A stretch of 64,000 nucleotides of DNA from Microplitis mediator (lineage: Eukaryota > Arthropoda > Insecta > Hymenoptera > Braconidae): NCBI RefSeq assembly GCF_029852145.1, contig NC_079971.1, forward strand, positions 20,583,563-20,647,562, read 5' to 3'. Numbering within the stretch: the stretch's first letter is position 1; every line of letters begins with the position of its first letter. Under the pieces are notes generated by a model. It was not told where the DNA came from, searched no databases, and saw nothing but the letters and a program-made list of their open reading frames with translations. The position numbers and the translations under genes are program-made. Below, piece by piece: positions 1-9,130 of the stretch.

Positions 1-1139
1 CCGTGTAGTGTAGGTATGCTGGTATCTGATTTTTTAGTTAGTGATTTTGCCGTTTGCCATAAAGTATTATCTTTAACTTCTAAATTTTCTAATTTTTTAT
101 CCCAAGTTTTGTTGTTGTGTGATTTGATAGCTTTTTTAATCTCTCTGTTAATGTCATTTTTCAAGGTTTTATATGTTTCTCGACCTGTCCTTTGATAAGC
201 TCGTCTCAAGTTGTTTCTTTGTTTTATTAGTTTTATAATATCGTCAGGTAGGGGTTTATATTTTCTATTGGTTGTTATTTGTGGAATTGCTAATTCAAGA
301 GCTTTAATTATTGTGTCTGTGAAGTCTTCGACTGTTTTATCGATATCCGTTGTTGTTTTGAGTTGTGAGTTTAATATTATATTTGAATTTATGAAATGTC
401 TATACTGTTTCCAGTCTGCTTTTTTGTAGTTCCGTCTAGGTACTGTAGTTTTCGTGATATTTTGTCGGATTTCCAATGTTATTATTAATGGTAAGTGATC
501 AGAGTCAAGTTCGTTCAGTGTGTCGATTGTGTTATTATATTGTATATTTTTGAAAATAGCAAAGTCTACTGTGCTCGGAAGTCCTCCGTTAGTCGGGTAG
601 AGTGTATAATTATCTGGTGCAACAACTGATAGGTTGTTTTGATTTATAAAATCATAAATTAATTTACCGTTAAAGTTATTAGTTTTGCAATTCCAGAGTG
701 TATGCTTCGAATTGAAGTCCCCTACAAGTATAACTGATTTTGAACTATTAATTAATTGTCCTAACTCCAATTTGTCTATTTTATTCATTTTATTATCTAT
801 AGTAGGTCTAATATAGATTGAGAATATATTAATATTATTGATTTTTATACCCAAAGCTTCTATTGTTGTGAAATTTACTTTATTTGTTTCCTGATAGTTT
901 AAAGTGGTTTTGACTATTATGAGCAAACCGCCACCCGCTGTATTCCCTGGTCTATCCTGTCTAACAACAACATATCCTGGGATACTGCTGAGTTTATTTT
1001 TGGTTAATTTGGTTTCATTTACCAGCATTATATCTACACTATGTTCAAGTATAAAGTTTTTTAGCTCTGTCCACTTTTCAATCAGTCCATTCGCATTCCA
1101 ATGTCCTATTGTAAGTAGTTCATTATTATTATTTGCCAT
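1..1139 (-). CDS. LINE ORF2, N-terminal endonuclease part (partial)
   Basis: The frame is open from the ATG at 1139 to the window edge, about 380 codons with no stop. The protein begins MANNNNELLTIGHWNANGL and carries the apurinic-like endonuclease motifs of non-LTR retrotransposons: HWNANGL near residue 13, the catalytic Glu in VNETKL (E42), GDFNSKH (D141, N143) and SDH (213-215). No catalytic residue that I can see is lost. The start codon overlaps the end of ORF1 by 11 bp in another frame, as in many jockey elements. The reverse transcriptase part would lie to the left of the window. It nicks target DNA for target-primed reverse transcription. Confidence 0.9.
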   Translation of the reverse strand, partial: MANNNNELLTIGHWNANGLIEKWTELKNFILEHSVDIMLVNETKLTKNKLSSIPGYVVVRQDRPGNTAGGGLLIIVKTTLNYQETNKVNFTTIEALGIKINNINIFSIYIRPTIDNKMNKIDKLELGQLINSSKSVILVGDFNSKHTLWNCKTNNFNGKLIYDFINQNNLSVVAPDNYTLYPTNGGLPSTVDFAIFKNIQYNNTIDTLNELDSDHLPLIITLEIRQNITKTTVPRRNYKKADWKQYRHFINSNIILNSQLKTTTDIDKTVEDFTDTIIKALELAIPQITTNRKYKPLPDDIIKLIKQRNNLRRAYQRTGRETYKTLKNDINREIKKAIKSHNNKTWDKKLENLEVKDNTLWQTAKSLTKKSDTSIPTLH

Positions 1140-2364
1140 TTTCGTTATCAGTCTCAAATCCTATTTGTGCAGTAAAATCTATAATCGCGTCAAGTTGTGC
1201 TTTCTTATTGTTAATGTTTTGGCGTAAGTTATAATTTAATATTTTAATTTGTTTAAGAATATTGTTAAAATCACAGATTTCTTGAATTGACTTAATTTCA
1301 GCGACTAGAGAACTAATGAAGTTAATTTCTTTTGAGCTAGCTACATTACTAACATTATCAATATTGCTACTAAGATTATGATTTGAATTTAAAGTGTTAT
1401 TTACTTGATTTATCTTTGTAACCTGATTGTAGTTGGCTGCTGTAGGTGTAGTTAGTAGTTGTCCAGTTGGCGTCGAATTAGGTAACTCCGGAAAGTGCTG
1501 AGGTGTCCTTGGTGGTGGAGGAGAATGTTGTTTAGTTGATTGATAAGTGGTTCTTCTTTTTTGGAGTTTTTCTAAGTACTTTACGTATACTTCGCATCCT
1601 TTGTAGTTTGCAGGATGTAACTTGTCGCAGTTAACACACTTTGCTGGTGAGTCAGCATCTTTTGTGCACTCACTTGTTTTATGTTCCCCGGCACATTTCA
1701 GGCATTTGGACTTTCTATGACAGTTGAGTGCGCCATGACCGAAGTCTTGGCAGTTGTAGCATTGAGTACCTTGTCTTGAGTTTACATATCTTTCAATTTT
1801 TACGATGTAAGCATCGATGGTTTTAATTTTGTACACTGCATTAACGTCCGTGTCTGGGGCTACCGCTAAGTAGTAATATGGAAACATATTGACTTCGCTT
1901 TTTGATTTCATTTCAACTATTTTTATTGGATCGATTCCCTTACTTTTGATTTCATTGATGATGTCTTGCACTTCTAGTTTTGGCAGTCCTTTGATAACGA
2001 ACTTTTTTTCTTTATTTTCTGGATGCGCGTATGTATAATAAGATATATGTTTTTTTTGTAGATGAGCTTCAATGATTTTGTGATCTTCCAGAGAGTATGG
2101 GAAAATAGTGAATGTATGTCTTGTGTGCTTCATTGTCGTATTAGGTAGAATTTTTCTGATTTCTTGTGTTAGCTTGAGCAGCTTATCGTGCTCTAGTTCT
2201 TCAGTTTTGATGATGATCGGTGCTGGTTTTCGTGATTTCTTGTCTTCATTCATTTCTATGTCATTTACTTCATTGTTTATTGTTTCATTTTTCTTTCTTC
2301 TTTTACGATTGCAATTAGTGAATCCGTCTGGATCGAGTGACCCTCCGGCGTTATTGGTACTCAT
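1129..2364 (-). CDS. LINE ORF1, gag-like nucleic-acid-binding protein
   Basis: This is a 411-residue protein counted from the first in-frame ATG (2364). The frame stays open to 2517, but that extension begins with TTG and is probably 5'UTR. Three CCHC zinc knuckles stand in tandem: C-x2-C-x4-H-x4-C at about 202-215, C-x2-C-x3-H-x4-C at 221-233 and C-x2-C-x3-H-x6-C at 243-257. They are preceded by a region resembling the PRE_C2HC domain of jockey and X-element ORF1 proteins, and followed by a proline-rich stretch (SPPPPRTP). The N-terminus has a basic RKRRKK patch. The protein would package LINE RNA. ORF2 starts within its last codons. Confidence 0.9.
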   Translation of the reverse strand: MSTNNAGGSLDPDGFTNCNRKRRKKNETINNEVNDIEMNEDKKSRKPAPIIIKTEELEHDKLLKLTQEIRKILPNTTMKHTRHTFTIFPYSLEDHKIIEAHLQKKHISYYTYAHPENKEKKFVIKGLPKLEVQDIINEIKSKGIDPIKIVEMKSKSEVNMFPYYYLAVAPDTDVNAVYKIKTIDAYIVKIERYVNSRQGTQCYNCQDFGHGALNCHRKSKCLKCAGEHKTSECTKDADSPAKCVNCDKLHPANYKGCEVYVKYLEKLQKRRTTYQSTKQHSPPPPRTPQHFPELPNSTPTGQLLTTPTAANYNQVTKINQVNNTLNSNHNLSSNIDNVSNVASSKEINFISSLVAEIKSIQEICDFNNILKQIKILNYNLRQNINNKKAQLDAIIDFTAQIGFETDNENGK

Positions 2365-2825
2365 GTTGAGTATCAAATAATCCAAATGTTTATCTTTGTT
2401 CAAGAGCTCAAATACTTCACAGGTGCTACCTCTTTGACAGCTCGAGAGCGAGTTAGAGCGGAATAATAGCGATACGTTCAAGAGATTCAGGCGAATTCTT
2501 TGACAGCTGAGCAACAAATCAATTCTTCGTTATCTTATCTTGTCGAAAATATACAAATTGTTTGAAAGAAACTCATAAACTTTGCGCGGACCATGAAGAA
2601 AGACCGTAAGTAACGCGATATATTGATAAGTTCACAAACAATGAAATTATTTATGAAAAAAGTTTTTTTTTGTTAACCTATGAAGAAGTGCCAATTATGA
2701 TTTTAAAAAAAAAAATTATTTATTAAGTAATTATTTAAACAATCAGAATATCAAAAAGATGATAAGCAATAGAAAAAATTTTTCAAGAGAAAATAAAGTT
2801 TGGAAATCTATGCTACTGAAATTAT

Positions 2826-2867
2826 AGTCCACAATTACGATGTTAATATCGTAAATTTGAGTGGACT
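2826..2867. repeat. Nested palindrome in the A1 3' flank
   Basis: The core at 2835-2854 is TTACGATGTTAATATCGTAA, one base off the perfect palindrome in all other copies. It is enclosed by AGTCCAC (2826-2832) and GTGGACT (2861-2867), forming an outer stem. It lies about 170 bp beyond the histone-type stem-loop. Its role is unknown. Confidence 0.8.
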
Positions 2868-2914
2868 TTCTTTCCGTGTATTTTAAGCTGGAAATAAAAG
2901 ATAAAGTTAATGAA

Positions 2915-2975
2915 CAATGAATAATAATAATTATCATCATAATAATTATTATTATAATAATAATAAGAATAAAGT
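2915..2975. repeat. AAT/ATT microsatellite, A1 3' flank
   Basis: A run of AAT and ATT triplets, partly self-complementary, occupies the space between the palindrome and the stem-loop. Every A and B copy has an equivalent at the same relative place. Confidence 0.8.
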
Positions 2976-3022
2976 AAAATTAATTTTACTTGGATAGTTT
3001 GATACGTTTTAAAATATTTGGT

Positions 3023-3038
3023 GGCCCTGAAAAGGGCC
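3023..3038 (-). terminator. Histone-type 3' stem-loop of A1
   Basis: On the coding strand this reads GGCCCT-TTTC-AGGGCC, a 6-bp stem with a 4-nt loop, preceded by CAAAC and followed at once by ACCAAA. It matches the consensus bound by stem-loop binding protein on replication-dependent histone mRNAs, and lies 40 nt after the stop codon, the usual histone spacing. I see no clear purine-rich U7 target downstream, so cleavage here is inferred. Confidence 0.92.
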
Positions 3039-3078
3039 GTTTGAGTGTGAAGTCTTAATCACTAAAATTCCAATGATG

Positions 3079-3561
3079 TTATAAATTTTGGTCAATGAAA
3101 TTTAAAAGATCAATGTAGATATGGGATTTTTTCCTTTTTTTGTGGATGTGTTGACAAGAATGATACAATGATATTTTATTTTCTATGTGTTGGCATCTTA
3201 ATCTTGCTTCTGGTGATTGGAACATACAGAAAGTGCACTTGAACTTTTCGACGAGATGCCTGATGCAGTGGCGACGCCAACATATCCGATGTATAAACAC
3301 CTCCTGACAGGGCTTGAAATGGCACCGGTACAGCGTTGGCTTTACAAAGGTATGTTCCTCGGAAGACGGACCAGCAGGTGTATCATCTTCCGGATTGGTA
3401 GAACTGCCACTATCGTCACTCGTCGTCAGTTCTTCGAAGAAGCTTTCGATAGCTTCGCAGGACAACCAGTCGTCCTCCGAGAAACTTTCTATGCTTAGAG
3501 CTTCGTCAAAATCGACGATTGGCACTTCCATGGACTCGAAGAACTCTTCTTGGATTTCCAT
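3079..3561 (-). CDS. Type A zinc-finger protein, copy 1 (A1)
   Basis: This is an intronless 160-residue protein of no family I recognise. Residues 1-70 are rich in Glu, Asp and Ser. A C2H2 finger follows: C80-x4-C85-x12-H98-x3-H102. A second, incomplete finger has C109-x2-C112-x12-H125 with no well-placed last ligand, though H134, H138 and H140 could serve. A basic KKRKK patch (141-145) is a plausible nuclear signal, and the last residues are hydrophobic. I chose the ATG at 3561; the frame is open up to a GTG at 3600 that lies in the 5'UTR shared with type B. The coding part is clearly more GC-rich than its flanks. A1 differs from the other copies by T71 instead of Ile. A nuclear DNA- or chromatin-binding role is inference. 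Confidence 0.85.
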   Translation of the reverse strand: MEIQEEFFESMEVPIVDFDEALSIESFSEDDWLSCEAIESFFEELTTSDDSGSSTNPEDDTPAGPSSEEHTFVKPTLYRCHFKPCQEVFIHRICWRRHCIRHLVEKFKCTFCMFQSPEARLRCQHIENKISLYHSCQHIHKKRKKSHIYIDLLNFIDQNL

Positions 3562-3610
3562 TTCGGAACTTCTGTATTCTTCACGATTTTTAAATTTCAC
3601 AAATGAACGT

Positions 3611-3819
3611 CCGTAGTCTACGGCTTGAACTTGTAATATGAAGTACTGTTTCTCACCCTCAGGTATTTATAGACCTTTGCGTAGTAATAGCCGATAATTT
3701 TGGGTCTTAATTACTCTTGGACTGTGGCTTCACCTGATTGGTTCGCCTTAGCCGACATCAAGCACGCCAGTGTAAAGACGTAAGTCTCAATTCCCACTTC
3801 AGGTATTTTCATACTTCCC
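3611..3819 (-). promoter_or_regulatory. A1 promoter, leader hairpin and 130-bp conserved block
   Basis: Read on the minus strand: a 130-bp block (3690-3819) matching the B1 block with one substitution, with a CCAAT box at 3737-3741 (ATTGG on plus); a TATA box CTATAAATA at 3664-3672; a likely start site at ACAGTACTT (3641-3649); and a leader hairpin CCGTA-GAC-TACGG at 3611-3623. This gives a leader of roughly 80-90 nt. Element order and spacing suit a strong RNA polymerase II promoter. Confidence 0.8.
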
Positions 3820-5442
3820 AAAAAAGGTCTAATGTATACATATATTAAGAAATTGATGTTTCTAAACATAAAATTCAACACTACTATCCTTTTCTGAATA
3901 TTAAATATAACCGTTAAAAGTAATTTCCATTTCCATGAATAAATGTCTTGAAAATTCAATAAAACTCAGTAATTTTACATAAACCAAGTCAACATATGAA
4001 AAGTGAAAGAAAAAAAAAAAAATTGAAACTTGTTTTTTGTGTGCAAAATTTTTTTTTTTTATTTTTTGGGAATTTTTTTTTTTTCCTCTTCTCTTCACAT
4101 GTACTTAGTTACCAACGCAAAAATGAAAAAAAAGCCGAAAGGAAATGATTTTTTCATTTTGATGATGACTGCACAATTAAAGGAACAAAATTTGTTCCTT
4201 TAATTGTTTAGCAAAACTTTGATCAATCGAACCCGAAAAACGACTCAGTAAATCAATTTAAAATTTACAGGGTTATTGGAGGTACATAAAGCTAAGAAAA
4301 TCCCTGGCAATATTAGTCTTTTTATCGATATTTGTAGAGTAACGGTTAATTTATTCAAACCCCAAAAAAACGCATTTTTTTTGTGCTTCTTTTTAATGGA
4401 TGTTAAAAATAAAAAAAAATTTTTTTATATAAATGATGATAGGGTCTTGTAGATAATTTATTCAAGAATTTAACGCCACCCTCCAATTTACTGTGCGATC
4501 ATTGGTACCTGAAATATCGATAATCAAGTTCAAAATAATCATTTTTCGTTTGAAGCCTGATATCTCAGCGACAAGTTGCCGTTCAAATCTCCAAAAAAAA
4601 TAAAATTGAAGCTGAATAAATTTGCTAACTGACGTATGCGTTTGTTTAGCAGAAAAAAATTCCACAGCGTGGACTCCTTCGAAGAAAAAAAAAATTTAGA
4701 AAACTTTCGTCTCGCGGTGTTCCTCATGTTTGCGCAATAACCGTAGCTCTTGAAAAAATTAAATCAAAATGCGTCGAAACTAGAGATGTCAAGCTATAAA
4801 ATATACTTTTTTTAAAATCTCCATAGGATTCTTGTTCACGAAGTTACAGCCTTGCAAAAATCGCTAAAAAATTTCTAAAATTTTTCTGTTTCTTTAATTT
4901 ATGGCGTGGGTGTATATAAAAAATATAATAATGAAAATGTTAAGAATATATTTTTCATATACATATTTATATATTTTTTATGTTTCTCCAATATATTTTT
5001 TTCATATTTTCTTTTTAATTTTTATCATTGGGACATACGTACAGACTAGGGTGTTAAAAAAAATAAACAACTTTTTTTCTTTCTTGGACACAGGTTTTAA
5101 AGTTTCATTTAGATATCAAAATACGCCTGTGAAAAATAGAGCTCTTAATATTAACAGTAAGAGGTTCCGCATGACACATTTTCAATAAAAATAACATCGA
5201 ATTTTTTTTTTTTTGCGTCTCCTAATTTTTATAATAAAGCTGCTGATGCGTCGTAGACAAAATCTGCAGATATATTTTTGTCGAGCATTGAACTATGATA
5301 GTAAATTTAACTTATGAAATAGTAATTTTTTTTTTATTATTCTACTCCCTGATAAAGGACAATGATTTAAAACAATTCGAATCGACTAGAGTATAGAGAT
5401 ATACAAGGCTGTTACCTTTCAAATAGGTAGTATTTTTTTTTT
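3820..5442. other. Non-coding block upstream of A1
   Basis: No credible gene. To about 4050 it is the distal inverted-repeat arm, then come long poly-A/poly-T tracts. A 35-bp palindrome centred on GGAACAAAATTTGTTCC lies at 4173-4207 (17-bp arms, 1-nt centre). The whole block recurs upstream of every A gene (about 16204, 28012, 43320 and 57560), with small indels. Confidence 0.75.
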
Positions 5443-5580
5443 AACTTCCCGCTAAGAAAATTGCAAATTTTCAAAAAAGGGAAGTTATTGGTTTCGGTCC
5501 GATTTTCGAAAATCGAGTTTTCATCAGATGTCGACGTTTTGAGGTCCTAGGAAACTATTCTGACTATTCCCGGGTGGACG

Positions 5581-5620
<40 letters not shown>

Positions 5621-6086
5621 CTTTTTTTTGTCCGACGATATCTTTGGAACAGATGAACCGATTTGAACGTACTTGGTGGCGATCGAAAGAGCTCACCAAA
5701 ACTTAGTCTTGATTAGATTTTGGGGTAAATCGGTCATGTAGTTTACAAGTTATACAAAGAATAAGAATTAAAAATTTTTTTTTATTTTAGTTTTTTATTG
5801 ATTTCTCAGAAACGACTTATACGATCAACTTCAAAATCTGATCAGTTCTAGAACTCAATAAAACACGTCGATTGCCGCCTCAACCATCAAAATCGGTCAA
5901 TTCATTCCTGAGATATCGTGGGAAAAAGAAATGCTAAAATCGGTTTTTTTTAAAACAATGGCACACTAAAGTATTTTCGAGCTCGAAGAGCTCGAAAATG
6001 TATCCACAACAATGTTTTCGAGCTCGAGGAGCTCGAAAACAGCGGGAAGTTTTGGGGCTGGCCCGCAGGGTCAACCGACAGACAGA
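5443..6086 (-). mobile_element. AACTTCCCGCT-ended repeat with TG microsatellite, unit 1
   Basis: The left end is AACTTCCCGCTAAG; the other end carries AGCGGGAAGTT and then the GGTCAACCGACAG motif. Unit 2 is uninterrupted here: its poly-T runs straight into CGTGTGCAAGTAC. That empty site defines the insertion. It holds a (TG)n run at 5583-5618 and imperfect repeats containing GAGCTCGAAAA. No coding capacity was seen, so it is non-autonomous; its class is uncertain. Confidence 0.75.
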
Positions 6087-7223
6087 TTTTTTCGTGTGCA
6101 AGTACAGTAAGACAATATTTAGAAAAAAAAAATTTTTATGATGAACATAAACAGTCAGGCGCCGGTTCTAAAATGTTAATTTTCAACTCGATGGATTTTA
6201 AATTTAAGTTTTAAACTCATAGAAAGTGATATCATCACACCTTAAGTATATCTCATTACTATACATATTTTAGTTATGGATTTGAATAGCCAGGTCATCA
6301 AAAAGGATAACCGATAAGCTTTCAAAATTACTCAAATTTGAAGAGATCCTAATCCCTAGACAGTTGAAAGTTTTCTGGTATTGTGTACAAAAATTAAATG
6401 GTTAAATGTTTTGTGTTGATTATTTGACACCATCAAGTGTATGTTTTAGGAGGCTCGAGACCGATTATCTTTCTAAGGGATCTCGTAGAATTTCTATTGT
6501 ATTTTTGCAAGAGTACAACTTCTTCACACTAAAATTTCATTGATAAAATATCTTATAAATTGACTTAGTTTTAAAATTTACAGAATATATTTTTATTATT
6601 ATGGCATAAAATCATAAAAAAATTAATTGTTAATCGGATAATTTTTTTTTAATAAAATAAATGATTAGAAAATAAACGCGGAAGTACGGCAACAGCGCGC
6701 TAGTTTTTAGTAATTTTTTTGTGTACTATTGTTGCCTGTATGAAAATAACATAAATGATCAAAATATATGTACAAGTATATGATAAATATTAGAAAATAT
6801 ATGTGTCCAATTTAACTACATTTTCTGATAGATTTTGTCTATATTAAATAATTTACTATTCATCATATACGAGTCCGTATATGTTTAGCATATATTAAAT
6901 ATATATGTCAATCATATACAACAAATATATTTTTATCATATATGAAAATATATATTCTTGTTATGTACGAAAACAACATTTTTATCATACATAAAAATAT
7001 ATATTTCTATCAAAAACAAAAAATATGTTATGATCATATATAAAAACATATATTTATATTGTGTATGGAAAAAAAAAGTATCTTATTCGTATGACCAACT
7101 CCAGTTAAATTAGATCTCAATTTTATTATACGTATATTTAAAATGCTAATTTTTAGAAATAAATGCGTGTAGTTAGAGAACTATAACAGATAAACATTAG
7201 GTTAAAAACTAATGAGAAAGCTT
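6087..7223. other. Unit 1 intergenic block, no gene
   Basis: Unique-looking AT-rich DNA, then a dense ATATAT/CATATA region (about 6760-7080) of degenerate short repeats. Counterparts are at 44800-45900 (diverged) and 60059-61156 (near-identical). The block is absent from units 2 and 3. Confidence 0.7.
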
Positions 7224-7598
7224 CCCGTGTAAAAAAAAATTGTTGAAAAAAGGTCAAAAAAGTTTTGACTATTCTAAACTTCAAAACTTGACACAATGAC
7301 GAACTTATTTTAAACAATTTTCAAACTTCTGAAAATACACAGAAAAAATCATTTGACATGATACTACAAATTAACATTTTTCAGTGCAAAATACGTTCAG
7401 GAAAAACTGATTTTGAACTATTTCTGAACGTTTTTCGTTTCAGCATATCTTAATAATGTGAGGATATTTATTGATATTTCTCATGAATTTTCAAAAGTTT
7501 AAAAAGCGTTCAAAAAAAGTTCGTAGTTGTGTCACGTTTTGAAGTTTAGAATAGTCAACACTTTTTTGACCTTTTCTTAACAATTTTTTTTACACGGG
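7224..7598. mobile_element. 375-bp MITE with about 82-bp terminal inverted repeats, copy 1
   Basis: Both ends begin CCCGTGTAAAAAAA and stay complementary for about 82 bp, through ACTATTCTAAACTTCAAAAC. Unit 4 has the empty site (45895-45910: AAGCTTAGCTC), giving a short TT duplication. No protein is encoded. Confidence 0.85.
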
Positions 7599-9130
7599 TT
7601 AACTCATATTGTATCAAAAAGGACCTGAAGGTTAAAAACTGTACTTGCAATAGTTGCAAAGTTACAGCAATTCGTTCGTTGACAAATCGAGTCAGTGTTT
7701 GGACTTTGTCGTGCTCGATAATCCAAATGTATTTTAAAAAATTGAAGAAAAATTTTTTTGCTATATTGTTGCAGGTTGATATTTTTGTCATTTTTTTTTG
7801 TTCTAGAAAAAATTTGTTTATAAGAAATTTTTAAATAAAGAAATGCATAAATTGTTGACAAAAAAAATTTTTTTTCTTTCCCATTATATTTAGAATTGCA
7901 AATTATGATTTTTAAAATAAAAACGATTCCTTAATTATTTATTTAAATAATCAAAATATGAAAAAAAAAAATAAACATTAAGATATTGTTTTTAAGAAAA
8001 AAATTTTTTCTTAAAAATCATTATTTTCTCACGCTAACACTATGGTGAAAAAAATAATTTTTTAAATATTCAATTAATCCATTTGTTTATAAAAAATTTA
8101 TAAACAAATGGCATAAATAAATTTCAAAAGTATTCATATAATGCCTAGTAAGGATTTGAAATTAGTAATAGCTTAAAATTAAAAAAAAGAATATTTAACA
8201 TACATAATATAAATTTCTAATTTTTTTGGTACTTCAAAAATTAATAACTAATGGAATAAAAATATTTTATAAACTTTTATCACGTCAACTTGTTGAGTAT
8301 GTTTTTTAAAAAGGGCTCCAAGAAACAAAAAAATTATGGATTAATTATTTAAACTTTTATGTCGCCTTTTATGACAACACATACCCGTAAAAAAAATGTT
8401 AATTAACAATTGAATAACTTTTTGAAAAATGGTGGTACAACTTTTACTACCACGAAATCATATTTTTTTATAGTGTCTAGATGACACCGAAATGATTTCA
8501 AATTTTTTAATTGATATTTGATTGCATAAAAAAATTATTTAAAAACTACGCTCACTAGAGCGGCGGCGCGCGCATGCCAAAACTGCCACGCAAAAGCCGA
8601 TTTTCAAGGTCAAATTCAAATTATAAATATTGGAGCTACAATTTGGGGAGCCAAGAACTTTTATACTACATTTTTCTGCTCTTTCAGAAACTTTTTTAAT
8701 TCAATAAAGCTGGATGGCTAATTTTTATAACGGTTTTTTGTTCATAACAATTGTAATTTTATTTTTCCAAAAAAAAATCCAAAAAAACGTCTTTCTCTAG
8801 ACGCCATTCCGGATCGTTTAAGCCATCAACTATATTTTTAGGAGACTTGTGACTATTTTTCGCAGGTATTCATCTTCTCGACTCGACTATTATGAGTAAC
8901 GAGCGTATCAGAACATTTTCAGGTAATTTGTCTTTTAAAATAATCCCATCTGTCATTACCGTTAAATATAAAAATACTCATTAGAGTCTAGACTATGGAG
9001 ACAATGAACTGGGAATTTTCACGCATTAGACTGACTACTTAAAATTATCAACAAGGTTGAATTATTGAGAAGTATTGAATTTTAATTAACTTCTTAGAGG
9101 ACCGGGACAAGATAGAGTACTTCTGAGTCA
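7599..9130. other. Unit 1 intergenic block, no gene
   Basis: AT-rich, no believable ORF. It contains a perfect hairpin at 8079-8111 with 15-bp arms (CCATTTGTTTATAAA and complement, AAA loop), and a GC patch GCGGCGGCGCGCGC near 8560. Counterparts are at 45905-47480 and 61532-63080. Confidence 0.7.

Larger units (their letters stand above)
1..2544 (-). mobile_element. Jockey-like non-LTR retrotransposon, 5' part, running off the left edge
   Basis: This is a LINE on the minus strand with its 5' end at about 2544 and its 3' part outside the window. It has a short 5'UTR (about 2365-2544), ORF1 and the endonuclease part of ORF2. The 5' junction is defined by comparison: other units continue through GAAAATATAC into AT-rich host repeat, whereas here LINE sequence replaces it at 2544. 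The 5'UTR holds two copies of TTTGACAGCT about 70 bp apart. Both visible reading frames are open, so the insertion looks young. Confidence 0.9.
2545..4050. repeat. Inverted-repeat arm carrying A1 (partner 10125-12027)
   Basis: Read on the minus strand, this arm aligns with the B1 arm in the same gene-relative order: distal AT-rich sequence, 130-bp promoter block, TATA, 5'UTR hairpin, CDS, histone stem-loop, AT microsatellite, 20-bp palindrome, then a CCATG-containing motif and GTATATTTTC. Similarity is patchy and highest in the promoter and stem-loop. The B arm is longer because it holds extra repeats. Confidence 0.85.

Noticed and set aside
2743..2940. 65-codon ORF beginning with a Met-Ile run in each A 3' flank
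   Set aside because: It comes from the ATT microsatellite and runs across the palindrome, with no sign of coding constraint.
3562..3600. N-terminal extension of type A to a GTG (and of type B to a TTG at 10585)
   Set aside because: Non-ATG starts are unlikely in an animal gene, and the extension falls in leader sequence that is out of frame between A and B.
3217..3616. Plus-strand ORFs of 93 and 100 codons opposite A1 (repeated opposite each A), and 81-codon minus-strand ORFs opposite each B
   Set aside because: They are antisense shadows of the zinc-finger genes, have no promoter or motif of their own, and most begin with a non-ATG codon.
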